Below are positions 32,256 to 42,090 of a DNA stretch of 64,000 nt, in pieces. Under the pieces are notes generated by a model, which worked only from the letters and a program-made list of their open reading frames with translations, ran no database searches and had not been told where the DNA came from. The position numbers and the translations under genes are program-made. Each line of letters opens with the position of its first letter. Positions within the stretch are counted from its first letter, which is position 1. Source of the DNA: Gilliamella sp. wkB7 (GTDB lineage Bacteria > Pseudomonadota > Gammaproteobacteria > Enterobacterales > Orbaceae); contig NZ_CM004509.1 in assembly GCF_001693435.1 (NCBI RefSeq), positions 1,798,001 to 1,862,000 on the forward strand. Direction: 5' to 3'.

Positions 32256-32266
32256 AGTAAACTATT
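32240..32266. promoter_or_regulatory. 27-bp palindromic operator over the tehB promoter
   Basis: Two half-sites, AATAGTTGACTAT and ATAGTAAACTATT, are inverted around one base with a single mismatch. The motif can also be read as ATAG-N4-CTAT twice. It covers the -10 element, as a repressor site would. The regulator is not identified. Confidence 0.6.
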
Positions 32267-32291
32267 GTCGTTTGTAGATGGTGAAATTATT

Positions 32292-33152
32292 ATGGAAAAT
32301 TTAGTTTGTTATAAAACGTTACCTGTTTGGAATGTTAAAACACTACCACAAATGTTTTGCGAACAACACAATACTCAAGTTGGAACATGGGCAAAATTGA
32401 CACTCATTGCTGGTTATTTAGATTTTGAGTTATTAACTGAACAAGGTGAAGTTTTAACTCGGCACCATTACGATATACAACACCAACCCCCATTTATCAC
32501 ACCTCAGCAATGGCATCGCATTGCTGAAGTATCCGATGATTTACAATGTCAATTAACTTTTTATTGTCAACCCGAAGACTATACTCATAAAAAGTATCAA
32601 ATGACAAAAACACATTCTGAAGTAATATCTGCTTGCCATATTGTACCAGTTGGAAAAGCACTCGATCTTGGTTGTGGTTCTGGACGTAATTCACTATATT
32701 TACAGCTGTTAGGGTTTGATGTTGATGCAGTTGATAAATCCGAATTAAGTATAAATAATTTAGAGCAAATTATTAATAGTGAGCATTTATCTCGCATTAA
32801 TGCTGATGTTTATGATATTAACCAAGCTAATTTACAAGGTGAATATGATTTCATTATTTCTACTGTAGTTATGATGTTTTTGCAATCAGACCGAATTGCA
32901 GACATTATTGATAATATGCAATTAGTTACTAAATCAGGTGGATATAATTTAATTGTTTGTGCTATGTCGACTAAAGATTATCCTTGTCAGGTCGGATTTT
33001 CATTCACATTTAAAGAGAAAGAATTGCTTCATTACTATCAAAATTGGGATATTTTAAAGTATAACGAAGATGTTGGTGAATTACACAAAACGGATATTTA
33101 TGGTAATCGAATTAAATTAAGATTTGCTACACTTTTAGCTAAAAAACGATAA
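32292..33152 (+). CDS. tehB: Tellurite resistance methyltransferase TehB
   Basis: From the ATG at 32292 (GGTG upstream) the product has 286 residues, like Haemophilus TehB. An N-terminal cupin-like DUF1971 domain (about 1-95) precedes a class I SAM methyltransferase domain with DLGCGSG at about 125-131 and the terminal block VGELHKTDIYGNRIKLRFAT. TehB methylates tellurium and selenium oxyanions to volatile forms; in Haemophilus it is also tied to oxidant resistance. No tehA lies beside it. Longer upstream starts are rejected because they would overlap the promoter. Confidence 0.92.
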   Translation: MENLVCYKTLPVWNVKTLPQMFCEQHNTQVGTWAKLTLIAGYLDFELLTEQGEVLTRHHYDIQHQPPFITPQQWHRIAEVSDDLQCQLTFYCQPEDYTHKKYQMTKTHSEVISACHIVPVGKALDLGCGSGRNSLYLQLLGFDVDAVDKSELSINNLEQIINSEHLSRINADVYDINQANLQGEYDFIISTVVMMFLQSDRIADIIDNMQLVTKSGGYNLIVCAMSTKDYPCQVGFSFTFKEKELLHYYQNWDILKYNEDVGELHKTDIYGNRIKLRFATLLAKKR

Positions 33153-33195
33153 ATATTACAGGATAGCATCCCGTAATATTAATATATTTAAATTG

Positions 33196-34176
33196 TTATT
33201 CGTTTACATTGAGTCTTTCACCAACCTCAAACCAAGCTTTACGAGAATTTAATAGATCTTGTGCTGACATAGGTTTTTTACCCGCAGGTTGTAGCAGTGT
33301 CATATTTAATGCTCCTTCACTGGTTGCAATACAAATTCCAGTTTTATCTGCCTGCAAAATGGTACCAACAGGTTTATTGTGATTAATTGCAATAGCTTGT
33401 GCTTGCCATACTTTAACCAATTCACTATTAACTTCAAAATAACTTACAGGCCAAGGATTAAAGGCTCGTACACAACGCTCAAGTTGCTGGGCAGAAAGAT
33501 GCCAATCTAATTTGGCTTCTTGCTTTGATAGTTTTTTAGCATAAGTCGTTTGCGAAGGATCTTGTTTTTCAGGATGAATATTGCCTTCGCTGATTAAATC
33601 TAGTGTTTTGAGTAATGCTTGTGGACCAAGTTTAGCCAATTTATCGTATAATGAAGCGCTTGTATCAGTTGGTTCAATGTTACAGTTTAGTTTATATAAC
33701 ATATCACCAGTATCAAGGCCCGCATCCATTTGCATAATGGTTATACCAGTTTGTTTATCACCAGCCCAACAAGCTCGTTGAATTGGGGCTGCTCCACGCC
33801 ATCTTGGTAATAACGAACCATGCACATTTAAGCAGCCAAGTTTTGGCGTATCTAAAACTGATTGTGGCAAAATCAATCCATAAGCTACAACAATCATAAT
33901 ATCAGCATTAAGATCACTAATGATTTTTTGATCTTCTGATGATTTAAGCGTTGCCGGTTGATAAATCGGAAGATTATTTTCTAACGCCAATTGTTTAACC
34001 GGACTGGCTGTTACTTTGTTGCCACGACCAGCAGGACGGTCAGGTTGTGTGAAAACTGCAATCACATTATGATTAGAGTCAATTAATGCTTTTAAATGAG
34101 TGGCTGCAAAGTCAGGCGTACCGGCAAAAATAATATTTAACGGTTTAGTTGTCTGTTGCATAAGTTTTATATCCAT
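33196..34176 (-). CDS. fmt: Methionyl-tRNA formyltransferase
   Basis: Fmt formylates initiator Met-tRNA using 10-formyl-tetrahydrofolate. The N-terminal catalytic Rossmann domain holds the family signature around [20 protein letters not shown], with the formyl-transfer histidine and aspartate regions; the C-terminal OB domain covers about 205-326. Start choice is uncertain: ATG at 34176 or 34161, neither with a strong ribosome-binding site. In many relatives fmt follows def; def is not next to it here. Confidence 0.95.
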   Translation of the reverse strand: MDIKLMQQTTKPLNIIFAGTPDFAATHLKALIDSNHNVIAVFTQPDRPAGRGNKVTASPVKQLALENNLPIYQPATLKSSEDQKIISDLNADIMIVVAYGLILPQSVLDTPKLGCLNVHGSLLPRWRGAAPIQRACWAGDKQTGITIMQMDAGLDTGDMLYKLNCNIEPTDTSASLYDKLAKLGPQALLKTLDLISEGNIHPEKQDPSQTTYAKKLSKQEAKLDWHLSAQQLERCVRAFNPWPVSYFEVNSELVKVWQAQAIAINHNKPVGTILQADKTGICIATSEGALNMTLLQPAGKKPMSAQDLLNSRKAWFEVGERLNVNE

Positions 34177-34226
34177 AATAAAAAATAATGATTATAGTTG
34201 AAATTTCGTTGAGAATCTTTAAACAA

Positions 34227-34260
34227 AAAAGGTGCCATTATTTATTACTGAAAGCACCTT
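34227..34260 (-). terminator. Hairpin terminator after the 100-aa membrane protein gene
   Basis: AAGGTGC and GCACCTT flank an 18-base loop; on the minus strand the structure ends in TTTTTT. It lies 42 bp beyond the stop codon of the small membrane protein. Confidence 0.65.
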
Positions 34261-34301
34261 ATTATCATATAGGGTTGTATTGTATAAAATTAGTAGCAAA
34301 A

Positions 34302-34604
34302 TTATAAAGGTAGGTTACGTTTAATCATTGCTTCTTTATAGGTATCGAAAACTTTATGTTGCAATTTTAAACCATATTGATAAAAGATCCCAAATATAAA
34401 AAATGCCCACATTGTATTATCTTGATTTTTTTTGGACATATTGTAGTTTTTTGTTAATTCCTCATCGCTCATTTCTCCTGATTCAACAAGTTTTATAATT
34501 CTTTGGCAATAAAGCTTATTCATAAGTCCAACAAATGTTGCTAAACCGATAAAAATAGCGGCAACAACGATAAGAGCCATAATAGTTTGTATGATATCAC
34601 TCAT
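34302..34604 (-). CDS. Small membrane protein of unknown function (100 aa)
   Basis: I do not recognise this protein. It has an N-terminal membrane segment at about residues 6-28 (IMALIVVAAIFIGLATFVGLM), a charged middle (ESGEMSDEELTKNYNMSKK) and a second hydrophobic stretch at about 66-80 (MWAFFIFGIFYQYGLK). It is monocistronic, with its own terminator, between fmt and an SLC13 permease. Codon use resembles its neighbours, so it is likely a real lineage-specific gene. Confidence 0.7.
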   Translation of the reverse strand: MSDIIQTIMALIVVAAIFIGLATFVGLMNKLYCQRIIKLVESGEMSDEELTKNYNMSKKNQDNTMWAFFIFGIFYQYGLKLQHKVFDTYKEAMIKRNLPL

Positions 34605-34717
34605 TTTTTAATACCTTTATCTTCCTATAATTCAATTAATTATTTTTAATAATATATTTTTCAACCAATAAATTTTAACAAAACGTTTGTTATAAGCAAT
34701 CAAAACATCATTAATTT

Positions 34718-36595
34718 TTAAAATGGAAAAAATATAGGTACTAGAGCAATGTCTACTACCATCACCAAAAATGTTAATGGTACGCCAACTTTAACAAAAT
34801 CAATAAAACTGTATCCACCAGGCGCAACAACCATGGTTTTAACTGGCGAAGAAACAGGTGTAATAAATGATGCAGATGTTGCAATGGCGACAGTCATGGC
34901 AAAAGGATAAGGTGAATAATTAAATTTTACCGCTAAATCAATTGCGATTGGAGCAATCAAAATTGCAGTTGCAGTATTAGAAATAAATAACCCTACTGTT
35001 GAGCATAATAAAAAGATAAAGGTTAATACTATGTATGGACCAAAAGATCGTAGATGAATTTCTAGCCATTCAGATATTAGCGAAATTCCTCCCGTTTTAT
35101 TTAAAGCTACAGCAAAAGGCATCATCCCAATAATTAAAATTAATGTTGGCCAATGAATGGATTTATAAGCATTGGCCATGTCAATACAACGAGTAGCTCC
35201 CATTAATAGACAGGCAATAAGTGCCGCAACTACATTTGGTACAATACCTGTAACCATCAATATAATCATTATCGCCAAATTTATTAAAGCTGCGGGGGCT
35301 TGTGAGCTTGCAGGAGCGATATCGTCAATATCTGCAGGGTAATCTAAGACCACAAAATCATTAGTACGTGTTTGCAGTTTTTGAATTGATCCCCAATCTC
35401 CACAGACCAATAATGTATCACTCATTTCTAAACGCTCTTGGAATAAGTTATTTGTTTCAACTGGAGCGTGATTGCGCCAAATGCCAATTACTGTTAGAAA
35501 GTATTTTCCTCTGAAATCTATTTCATTAAGTGTTTTACCACATAATGTTGATTCTGGTAGTAGTGCAACTTCGGCCATGCCAACTTCTTTAACTTGTTCA
35601 GAAAAATATTCACCGCGTAAAATTTTAGGTTCCAGATTATTTGTTGTCAGAAATGTTCGGTAATCGGCTTCTGAATGCGACATATCTAATAATAAGATAT
35701 CATTTTCACGAAATTCGGTTGAACCATTTACTGGTATTAATACTTTATGAAATTTACGCCAACGTTCAATACCGATAACATTAACACCATGTTTAGTACG
35801 CAAGTGTAAACCATCAATAGTTCGTCCTACAAAAGGCGATCCGGCCAGTATTTGTGCGCGGTGAGCACGACCAATTAATTTATAGTCTCGAATTAAATCA
35901 GTTATTTTTCGTCTTTGTGGTTGAATATTAGTTGGTGTAACTTGTTCTGCAGTAAGCAACCAATTGCGTGTTAATATACAATAAATAACGCCAACAATTA
36001 AAACACCAATACCAATTGGCGTAATTGAGAAAAATCCAAACTCTTCAAGTGCGGCACGACTTAGTTCACTATTTACTACTAGATTGGGGGCGGTGGCAAC
36101 CAATGTCATCATGCCACTAATTAAAGCTGCAATACAAAGAGGCATCATTAGTTTTTTAACATGAATACCTGTATGATTAGCAATACTAATAGCAACAGGA
36201 ATAAAAATAGCAACAACGCCTGTTGAGCTCATCACTGAGCCAAGTAAAGCGACGCCTAACATGATACAAGTGATAATACGAATATCATTTTGGCCAGCTA
36301 TTTTCAGAATATATTCGCTCATCTTGTATGAAATACCCGTTCTTACTAGGCTTTCACCAATAACAAAAAGTAGTGCGATTAAGATAATATTGGGGTCACT
36401 AAATCCAGATAGAGCTTCAGCAGGCGTTAACACACCTGTCATGGTGATAGCCGTAATGGTAAGTAGTGCAATTATGTCCATTCTTAACTTGCTAAGAGAA
36501 AATAAGATAATGGCAATAAATAGCAATATACAAACAACGATGAGAGGATAATATTGGGTTAAATAATCAGGCAAAAAAGCAGCAGTAAATGACAT
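34718..36595 (-). CDS. SLC13/DASS-family transporter with two TrkA-C (RCK_C) domains
   Basis: About 625 residues with N-terminal membrane segments, two soluble TrkA-C-like domains in the middle (ILAGSPFVGRTIDGLHLRTK; LPESTLCGKTLNEIDFRGKY) and C-terminal membrane segments. This matches the YfbS-type branch of the divalent anion:Na+ symporter superfamily. Conserved SSTGVVAIFIPV and SNTATAILIAPIA segments are probably the substrate/sodium hairpins. Substrates could be dicarboxylates or sulfate; the sequence does not decide. The ATG at 36595 (MSFTAAFLP) is preferred to a GTG at 36625. It diverges from poxB. Confidence 0.85.
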   Translation of the reverse strand: MSFTAAFLPDYLTQYYPLIVVCILLFIAIILFSLSKLRMDIIALLTITAITMTGVLTPAEALSGFSDPNIILIALLFVIGESLVRTGISYKMSEYILKIAGQNDIRIITCIMLGVALLGSVMSSTGVVAIFIPVAISIANHTGIHVKKLMMPLCIAALISGMMTLVATAPNLVVNSELSRAALEEFGFFSITPIGIGVLIVGVIYCILTRNWLLTAEQVTPTNIQPQRRKITDLIRDYKLIGRAHRAQILAGSPFVGRTIDGLHLRTKHGVNVIGIERWRKFHKVLIPVNGSTEFRENDILLLDMSHSEADYRTFLTTNNLEPKILRGEYFSEQVKEVGMAEVALLPESTLCGKTLNEIDFRGKYFLTVIGIWRNHAPVETNNLFQERLEMSDTLLVCGDWGSIQKLQTRTNDFVVLDYPADIDDIAPASSQAPAALINLAIMIILMVTGIVPNVVAALIACLLMGATRCIDMANAYKSIHWPTLILIIGMMPFAVALNKTGGISLISEWLEIHLRSFGPYIVLTFIFLLCSTVGLFISNTATAILIAPIAIDLAVKFNYSPYPFAMTVAIATSASFITPVSSPVKTMVVAPGGYSFIDFVKVGVPLTFLVMVVDIALVPIFFPF

Positions 36596-36845
36596 TAAGC
36601 CATGCTCAGATGACAAGTTTTTCACAAAAATAACTCAATGAAGTAGGTTTTATTTTATACATAATACCTTGATTTATTGTAATAGGGAATATTTTCTATT
36701 GCTGTTTATTTAACAATAATTGATCATTTATTACATATTTAACATTTTTTGCTATTTTTTTTATAACTCATTCGCTTTAACAAAACTTAGGTGTAATTTA
36801 CTGAAATTAACTTATTCAACCGATAACCCTTGTTTAGGAGAGAAT

Positions 36846-38567
36846 ATGTCATCAAAGAAAACAGTTGCACAAATTATAGTTGATATTTTAGGTGAAGCAG
36901 GTGTTAAACATTGTTATGGTATTGTAGGCGACACATTAAATCAAATTACCTCCGCTATTAAAAAAAGTGATATTGAATGGGTTCATGTACGCCATGAAGA
37001 AGTTGGTGCTTTTGCTGCTGGAGCAGAAGCTTATCTTACCGATCAAATTACCGCTTGTGCTGGTTCTTGTGGACCCGGTAGTCTACATTTTATTAATGGT
37101 ATTTATGAAGCACAAAGAAATAGAGTACCCGTTATTTTATTAGCGAGTCAGTTAATTACTTCGCAACAAGGAAACGATTTTCCACAAGAAGTTGATTTTG
37201 AATCAGTATATAAAAATTGTTCTGTATTTTGTCGGGAAATTAGTGATGCTACGCAAGTAAGAGAAATCACTACTGCGGCTATTCAAGCCGCTATTAATCA
37301 ACGCGGTGTTGCGGTGTTGGTGATTCCTTATAATATTAGTTTAGAGAAAATAGAAGATAAATGTGGTCACAAGATTTACCATCCTAAACCAATAATACGC
37401 CCATCAGATAAAGAGTTGGCTGAAATTGCAGATATTATAAATAAAAATCAAAAAGTGACCATCTTTGCTGGTCAAGGTGTATATGATGCTCATAATGAGC
37501 TTATTACATTTGCCGAAAAAATAAAATCTCCTATTGTACATACCTCTAGAGGTAAAGATTTTGTTGAATATGATAATCCATATAATGTCGGTATGACTGG
37601 AATGTTTGGTGTTAAATCAGGAACGATGGCAATTAAAGAGTGTGAAGTTCTTATTCTGCTTGGTACTGATTTTGCATGGCCTCAATTTTATCCAAATAAT
37701 GCCACAATTATTCAAATTGATATTGATGCAACTCACTTAGGACGACGTCATCCAGTAAATGTTGGTGTTGTTGGTAGCTGTAAACCAACTTTAGCTGCTT
37801 TGTTGCCTTTAGTTAACGAAAAGCATGATACTAAATTTTTAGAAACATGCCGAACATTGTATAGTAGTGCTATGAGTAAGTTGAATAAAAAAGCATTACC
37901 CTCCAAATCTACTATTCATCCCCAATATTTAACTGAATTAATTGATAAATATGCAACCGATGATGCTGTGCTTTGTGCCGATGTTGGTTCGGCTATGGTT
38001 TGGGCTTGTCGACACTTTAATACTAATGGCAAAAGACGAACTGTAATTAGTTTAAAACATGGCACCATGGCTAATGCTATGCCACAAGCTTTAGGTGTTC
38101 AAAAAGCGTTTCCTAATCGTCAAGTGATCACCTTATCAGGTGACGGTGGTATTAGTATGTTATTGGGCGATTTATTAACGACAATCCAAGAAAAATTACC
38201 GATAAAAATAATTGTACTTAATAATAGTTCACTTAACTTTGTAGAATTAGAACAAAAAGTAGAGGGTTTGGTTAATCACTATACTGATTTACAGAATCCA
38301 AATTTTGCCAAAGTAGCGGAATCGATGGGATTATTTTCAATAAGAGTTGATGATTCAGATTTACTTGAAGCTGCAATGCAAACATTTTTAACTCATAGTG
38401 GTCCAGCACTTTTGGATGTTAAAACCAGTACGGATGAACTTGTTATGCCCCCTGAAATAAAGGCTTCGCAAGTTATGGGGATGGCACTTTACAGTGTGAA
38501 AGCTTCTTTGAGTGGGAAAATAGGTGATGTAATGAATTTATTGGTTGATAACTTTATTAAAAAATAA
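36846..38567 (+). CDS. poxB: Pyruvate oxidase (ubiquinone-dependent pyruvate dehydrogenase)
   Basis: PoxB oxidatively decarboxylates pyruvate to acetate and CO2, passing electrons through FAD to the quinone pool at the membrane. From the ATG at 36846 (TTTAGGAGAGAAT upstream) it has 573 residues (572 in E. coli). Visible parts are the N-terminal TPP pyrimidine domain (HVRHEEVGAFAAGAEA), a central FAD domain, and the C-terminal TPP motif beginning GDGGISMLLGDLL and ending in NN. Upstream in-frame codons to 36720 are not used. Monocistronic. Confidence 0.93.
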   Translation: MSSKKTVAQIIVDILGEAGVKHCYGIVGDTLNQITSAIKKSDIEWVHVRHEEVGAFAAGAEAYLTDQITACAGSCGPGSLHFINGIYEAQRNRVPVILLASQLITSQQGNDFPQEVDFESVYKNCSVFCREISDATQVREITTAAIQAAINQRGVAVLVIPYNISLEKIEDKCGHKIYHPKPIIRPSDKELAEIADIINKNQKVTIFAGQGVYDAHNELITFAEKIKSPIVHTSRGKDFVEYDNPYNVGMTGMFGVKSGTMAIKECEVLILLGTDFAWPQFYPNNATIIQIDIDATHLGRRHPVNVGVVGSCKPTLAALLPLVNEKHDTKFLETCRTLYSSAMSKLNKKALPSKSTIHPQYLTELIDKYATDDAVLCADVGSAMVWACRHFNTNGKRRTVISLKHGTMANAMPQALGVQKAFPNRQVITLSGDGGISMLLGDLLTTIQEKLPIKIIVLNNSSLNFVELEQKVEGLVNHYTDLQNPNFAKVAESMGLFSIRVDDSDLLEAAMQTFLTHSGPALLDVKTSTDELVMPPEIKASQVMGMALYSVKASLSGKIGDVMNLLVDNFIKK

Positions 38568-38641
38568 TTTATAAAGTTATTATTAATAATTTTTGTCAAA
38601 AAGTTTCAGGTTAAGGGTACGTTTCAGTATATTTTTACTGA

Positions 38642-38667
38642 TTTCTGCCGCGTATTGCGGCAGAACT
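38642..38667. terminator. Terminator between poxB and edd
   Basis: TTCTGCCGC/GCGGCAGAA, 9-bp stem with loop GTATT, between convergent genes just beyond the edd stop codon. Confidence 0.75.
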
Positions 38668-38673
38668 ATTAAT

Positions 38674-40479
38674 TTAGAAACTTACTGCACCTTCTTCAGC
38701 AGAAGTTAAATTTTCACGAATAATAGTAAACAGTTCTCGTCCATAACCAATATGTGAATTTGATAAATCAAAGCGATGAGGTTGGCGCTTAGCTAGCTCT
38801 GTCTCGTCTACTAATAACGTTATTTCACCAGTCTGTCCATTAACTCTTATCATATCTCCATTTTTTATTTTACTTAATAAGCCACCATCATAGGCTTCAG
38901 GTGTTACATGTATTGCTGCCGGTACTTTACCTGATGCTCCTGATAATCTACCATCGGTTAACAAAGCAACCTTATATCCTCGATCTTGCAAAACTCCCAA
39001 TGGTGTTATCAATTTATGCAGTTCAGGCATACCGATTGCTTTAGGGCCTTGATAACGAACTACTACTACACAATTTTTATCTAACTTGCCGGCTTTATAG
39101 TCATCATCTAAGTCATATTGACTATTAAAGACAACAGCAGGAGCTTCAATGATCTGATGTTCTGGAGCAATAGCTGAAGTTTTCATTACTGCTCTACCAA
39201 TGTTGCCTGACATTACTTTTAATCCACCATGTGAATTAAAAGGTTTTTTTATTGATGTAATAACATTTTCATCTAATGAATGATTTGGACCCTCTCGGAA
39301 AATAAGTTTACCATTTTCTAAAATTGGCTCTTTGATGTAATGGCTCAATCCTCGTCCCACAACCGTTTCAACATCTTCGTGTAATAAACCACCTTCAAGT
39401 AATTCTCTAACCAATAATGAAGTCCCACCTGCAGCTTGAAAATAATTAATATCTGCAGGTCCATTTGGATAAATTCGACATAAAAGTGGTACGACTGTTG
39501 AAAGATCTGAAATATCGTCCCAATTAACAATAATGCCGGCAGCTTTCGCTATTGCTACTATATGCATTGTTAAGTTAGTTGAACCACCTGTTGCAAGTAA
39601 TGCAATTAAGCCATTAACGATAACTCTTTCATCAACCATTTTTCCAATAGGCATATAATTACCTGATTGCTTAGTCAGGCGAGTAATCTGTTTAGCTGCA
39701 GCATTGGTTAATTCGAAACGTAAAGTTGTTTCTGGATTGACAAATGCAGATCCCGGCAAGTGTAATCCCATTAATTCAATCACCATTTGGTTACTGTTTG
39801 CCGTTCCATAAAAAGTACAAGTGCCACTAGAATGATAAGATGCAGCTTCTGACTCTAATAAATCTTCACGCGAGGCTTTTCCCTCAGAGTAGAGTTGACG
39901 AATACGAACTTTTTCTTTATTTGATAGTCCAGATGGCATTGGTCCTGCGGGTACAAAAATTGCGGGCAGATGACCATAGGTTAAAGCTCCAACTAATAAA
40001 CCCGGTACAATTTTATCGCATATACCAAGATATAATGCACCATCAAACATATTATGTGAAAGACCCACAGCAACCGACATTGCAATGATATCTCGGCTTA
40101 TTAATGACAGCTCCATTCCAGGTTCACCTTGAGTTACTCCATCACACATTGCTGGTACTCCCCCTGCCATTTGTCCAACGGCACCAACTTCATGTAATAC
40201 TTTGCGAATTTGTTCTGGGTAAAGCTCATAAGGTTTATGTGCTGAAAGCATATCGTTGTAAGAGCTAATAATACCGATATTACTTTTTAAGATATTTTTT
40301 AAATCATTCTTATCTTCAATACAGCAAGCTGCAAAACCATGTGCTAAATTGCTACATGGTAATTTAGAGCGGGTGACTTTATTAAGTGTTGCATCTTCTA
40401 TTTTTTGCAGATAGGCTGTGCGAGTAGCTTTGGAACGTTCAATAATTCGCTGTGTTACATTTTTGACAGTTGGATTCAC
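38674..40479 (-). CDS. edd: Phosphogluconate dehydratase
   Basis: Edd converts 6-phosphogluconate to 2-keto-3-deoxy-6-phosphogluconate, the first step of the Entner-Doudoroff pathway. 601 residues, IlvD/Edd family, with cluster cysteines in [18 protein letters not shown] and nearby [11 protein letters not shown] and [15 protein letters not shown]; the C-terminal [16 protein letters not shown] is canonical. It follows gntK by 32 bp on the same strand, so both probably share a GntR-controlled transcript. The aldolase gene eda is not in the window. Confidence 0.96.
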   Translation of the reverse strand: MNPTVKNVTQRIIERSKATRTAYLQKIEDATLNKVTRSKLPCSNLAHGFAACCIEDKNDLKNILKSNIGIISSYNDMLSAHKPYELYPEQIRKVLHEVGAVGQMAGGVPAMCDGVTQGEPGMELSLISRDIIAMSVAVGLSHNMFDGALYLGICDKIVPGLLVGALTYGHLPAIFVPAGPMPSGLSNKEKVRIRQLYSEGKASREDLLESEAASYHSSGTCTFYGTANSNQMVIELMGLHLPGSAFVNPETTLRFELTNAAAKQITRLTKQSGNYMPIGKMVDERVIVNGLIALLATGGSTNLTMHIVAIAKAAGIIVNWDDISDLSTVVPLLCRIYPNGPADINYFQAAGGTSLLVRELLEGGLLHEDVETVVGRGLSHYIKEPILENGKLIFREGPNHSLDENVITSIKKPFNSHGGLKVMSGNIGRAVMKTSAIAPEHQIIEAPAVVFNSQYDLDDDYKAGKLDKNCVVVVRYQGPKAIGMPELHKLITPLGVLQDRGYKVALLTDGRLSGASGKVPAAIHVTPEAYDGGLLSKIKNGDMIRVNGQTGEITLLVDETELAKRQPHRFDLSNSHIGYGRELFTIIRENLTSAEEGAVSF

Positions 40480-40511
40480 ATTAACCTCTTGTATAATTTT
40501 TATTTTATATT

Positions 40512-41045
40512 CTATTTATCGCGCTGGCATATTGTGCATATGACTTGTTGGGTATCATGCACAACTCTTTCTAATGGTTGTTCTATATTGACGATATACA
40601 CATCTTTTTCATCAGCGGCTGGTTCTTCAAGAGTGTCAAATTGCGATTGCAACATCCCTGTTTTTTGATAATGCCCCTTTCGTTTCGCTAAACGATCAGC
40701 GATTACATCATAACTACCTTTTAAATAAATAAAGTGTACATTTTCGTTTTCGCCACGGATGATATCTCTATATTTTCGCTTTAAAGCTGAGCAGATGATA
40801 ATAGAAATATCATTAACGTTGCTCATTGCAAATGCGGCATTACTAATCAAATTAAGCCAAGGAAAACGATCTTCGTCATTTAATGGCGTCCCACTACGCA
40901 TTTTTAAGATATTTGCTTTAGGATGTAAAAAATCACCATCAAGAAATGCTGCATCAAGGTTGTATGAAACTTGCTTGGCAACTGCGGATTTTCCACTACC
41001 AGAAACACCCATTAATACAAAAACTTGTTTATTATTTTTCGTCAC
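40512..41045 (-). CDS. gntK: Gluconokinase
   Basis: GntK phosphorylates gluconate to 6-phosphogluconate, the substrate of Edd encoded next to it. 177 residues with a P-loop GVSGSGKS at 13-20, DGDFLHP and the NDEDRFPWL segment typical of gluconokinase. No gluconate permease is seen here. Upstream is a perfect GntR-type palindrome, indicating induction by gluconate. Confidence 0.95.
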   Translation of the reverse strand: MTKNNKQVFVLMGVSGSGKSAVAKQVSYNLDAAFLDGDFLHPKANILKMRSGTPLNDEDRFPWLNLISNAAFAMSNVNDISIIICSALKRKYRDIIRGENENVHFIYLKGSYDVIADRLAKRKGHYQKTGMLQSQFDTLEEPAADEKDVYIVNIEQPLERVVHDTQQVICTICQRDK

Positions 41046-41067
41046 AGTTGCTCCTTAATTGAAATAT

Positions 41068-41081
41068 TGTTACGGGTAACA
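41068..41081. promoter_or_regulatory. GntR operator
   Basis: TGTTACGGGTAACA is a palindrome with 6-bp arms around GG and matches the E. coli GntR box (ATGTTACCCGTAACAT type). It lies 23 bp before the gntK start codon. No gntR gene is in the window. Confidence 0.8.
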
Positions 41082-41122
41082 TTTTTGCATATTAGATTTT
41101 TTTTTCAATTTAAAAAACTCCT

Positions 41123-41144
41123 TTTTGTGATCATGATCATATTT
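41123..41144. promoter_or_regulatory. CRP site between gntK and gatA
   Basis: TGTGA-TCATGA-TCATA within TTTGTGATCATGATCATATT closely fits the CRP consensus TGTGA-N6-TCACA. It can serve both divergent operons. A weaker candidate (TGTGA-TCGAAA-TCTAT on the minus strand) lies at 41200-41215. Confidence 0.7.
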
Positions 41145-41240
41145 TTCCTCATAAACATAAATAATCACGAAGTTAAGTTTTTATCTTTATTTTAAAAAAA
41201 TAGATTTCGATCACAAAAATATAAAAGTCTGTTTGCTTTT

Positions 41241-41292
41241 TAAATCGAAAGTAAATAATCTTTCGTTATATATTTTGTTTTCGAAAGTAAAA
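41241..41292. promoter_or_regulatory. Repeated TCGAAAG operator candidates before gatA
   Basis: TCGAAAGTAAA occurs at 41245 and 41281, exactly 36 bp apart, with an inverted CTTTCG at 41260. Runs of CTTTC motifs are typical operators of DeoR-family sugar regulators, and such a regulator is encoded in this operon. The site ends 40 bp before the gatA start. Confidence 0.55.
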
Positions 41293-41331
41293 TAAAAGAA
41301 TTTAATAGAAGTACAACAATGGAGATTAAAT

Positions 41332-41781
41332 ATGAACAAGTGTCAGCTTCTTTTCGAAGACAAGCTCAAGTTTGACAATCAGCAAGAAGTATTAACTTAT
41401 ATTAGTGAGCATTTACAGCAAAAAAAAATCGTCAAAAAGAGCCACTTAAAAGCTTTAATTGAAAGAGAAGCTTTATTTCCAACAGGTATTGCCCTTGATG
41501 GTTATGCTGTAGCGATTCCACATTGTGAGGCTGAACATGCTAATACACCCGCAGTTTTTATTATTCGCACTCAAAGTCCAGTCGCTTTTAATCGAGCTGA
41601 TGATGACTGTACTGTTGATGTTTCACTCATTATTTCATTAGTTGTAACTTCCCCTGAAGATCAACTTGATTTGTTGAAAGCACTTTTTTCAAATTTACAA
41701 AATAAAGAATTCTATCACTTCTTATTAAAAGCGCCGCCAGATGAAATTACAGAGCGTTTTAGTAAAGTGATATTTAATTAA
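41332..41781 (+). CDS. gatA: Galactitol PTS EIIA
   Basis: Cytoplasmic EIIA of the fructose/mannitol fold that passes phosphate from HPr to GatB. 149 residues, with the phospho-histidine H64 in [12 protein letters not shown]. First gene of gatABCD with GGAG upstream. Strong likeness to E. coli GatA supports galactitol rather than another polyol. Confidence 0.92.
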   Translation: MNKCQLLFEDKLKFDNQQEVLTYISEHLQQKKIVKKSHLKALIEREALFPTGIALDGYAVAIPHCEAEHANTPAVFIIRTQSPVAFNRADDDCTVDVSLIISLVVTSPEDQLDLLKALFSNLQNKEFYHFLLKAPPDEITERFSKVIFN

Positions 41782-41801
41782 AAAGTTATTTAGGAGGCAT
41801 T

Positions 41802-42086
41802 ATGAAAAAGAAGATTATTGTTGCATGTGGTGGTGCAGTTGCAACATCAACTTTAGCTGCAGAAGAGATAAAAGATTTATGTAAAGAAAATAATATTGAA
41901 TTAGATCTTATTCAATGTCGGATTAATGAAATTAACACCTTTATTGATGATGTCGATTTAATTTGTACTACAGCAAGAATGGATCAGACTTTTGGTGACA
42001 TTCCTATTGTACATGGTATGCCTTTTGTTTCAGGTGTTGGGATAGATCTGCTAAAAGATAAAATATTATCTATATTGAAAGGATAA
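41802..42086 (+). CDS. gatB: Galactitol PTS EIIB
   Basis: 94-residue EIIB with the phospho-cysteine C9 in [17 protein letters not shown] and the conserved [20 protein letters not shown]. It takes phosphate from GatA and gives it to the sugar bound to GatC. AGGAGG lies upstream; gatC follows after 4 bp. Confidence 0.95.
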   Translation: MKKKIIVACGGAVATSTLAAEEIKDLCKENNIELDLIQCRINEINTFIDDVDLICTTARMDQTFGDIPIVHGMPFVSGVGIDLLKDKILSILKG

Positions 42087-42090
42087 ATCT

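Noticed and set aside
32240..32266. OxyR binding site before tehB
   Set aside because: The ATAG/CTAT tetrads are present but separated by 4 and 1 bases, whereas OxyR sites use 7-base spacing.
36720..36845. Longer poxB start upstream of 36846
   Set aside because: The extra 42 codons are AT-rich non-coding-like sequence; the ATG at 36846 has a good ribosome-binding site and matches the family length.
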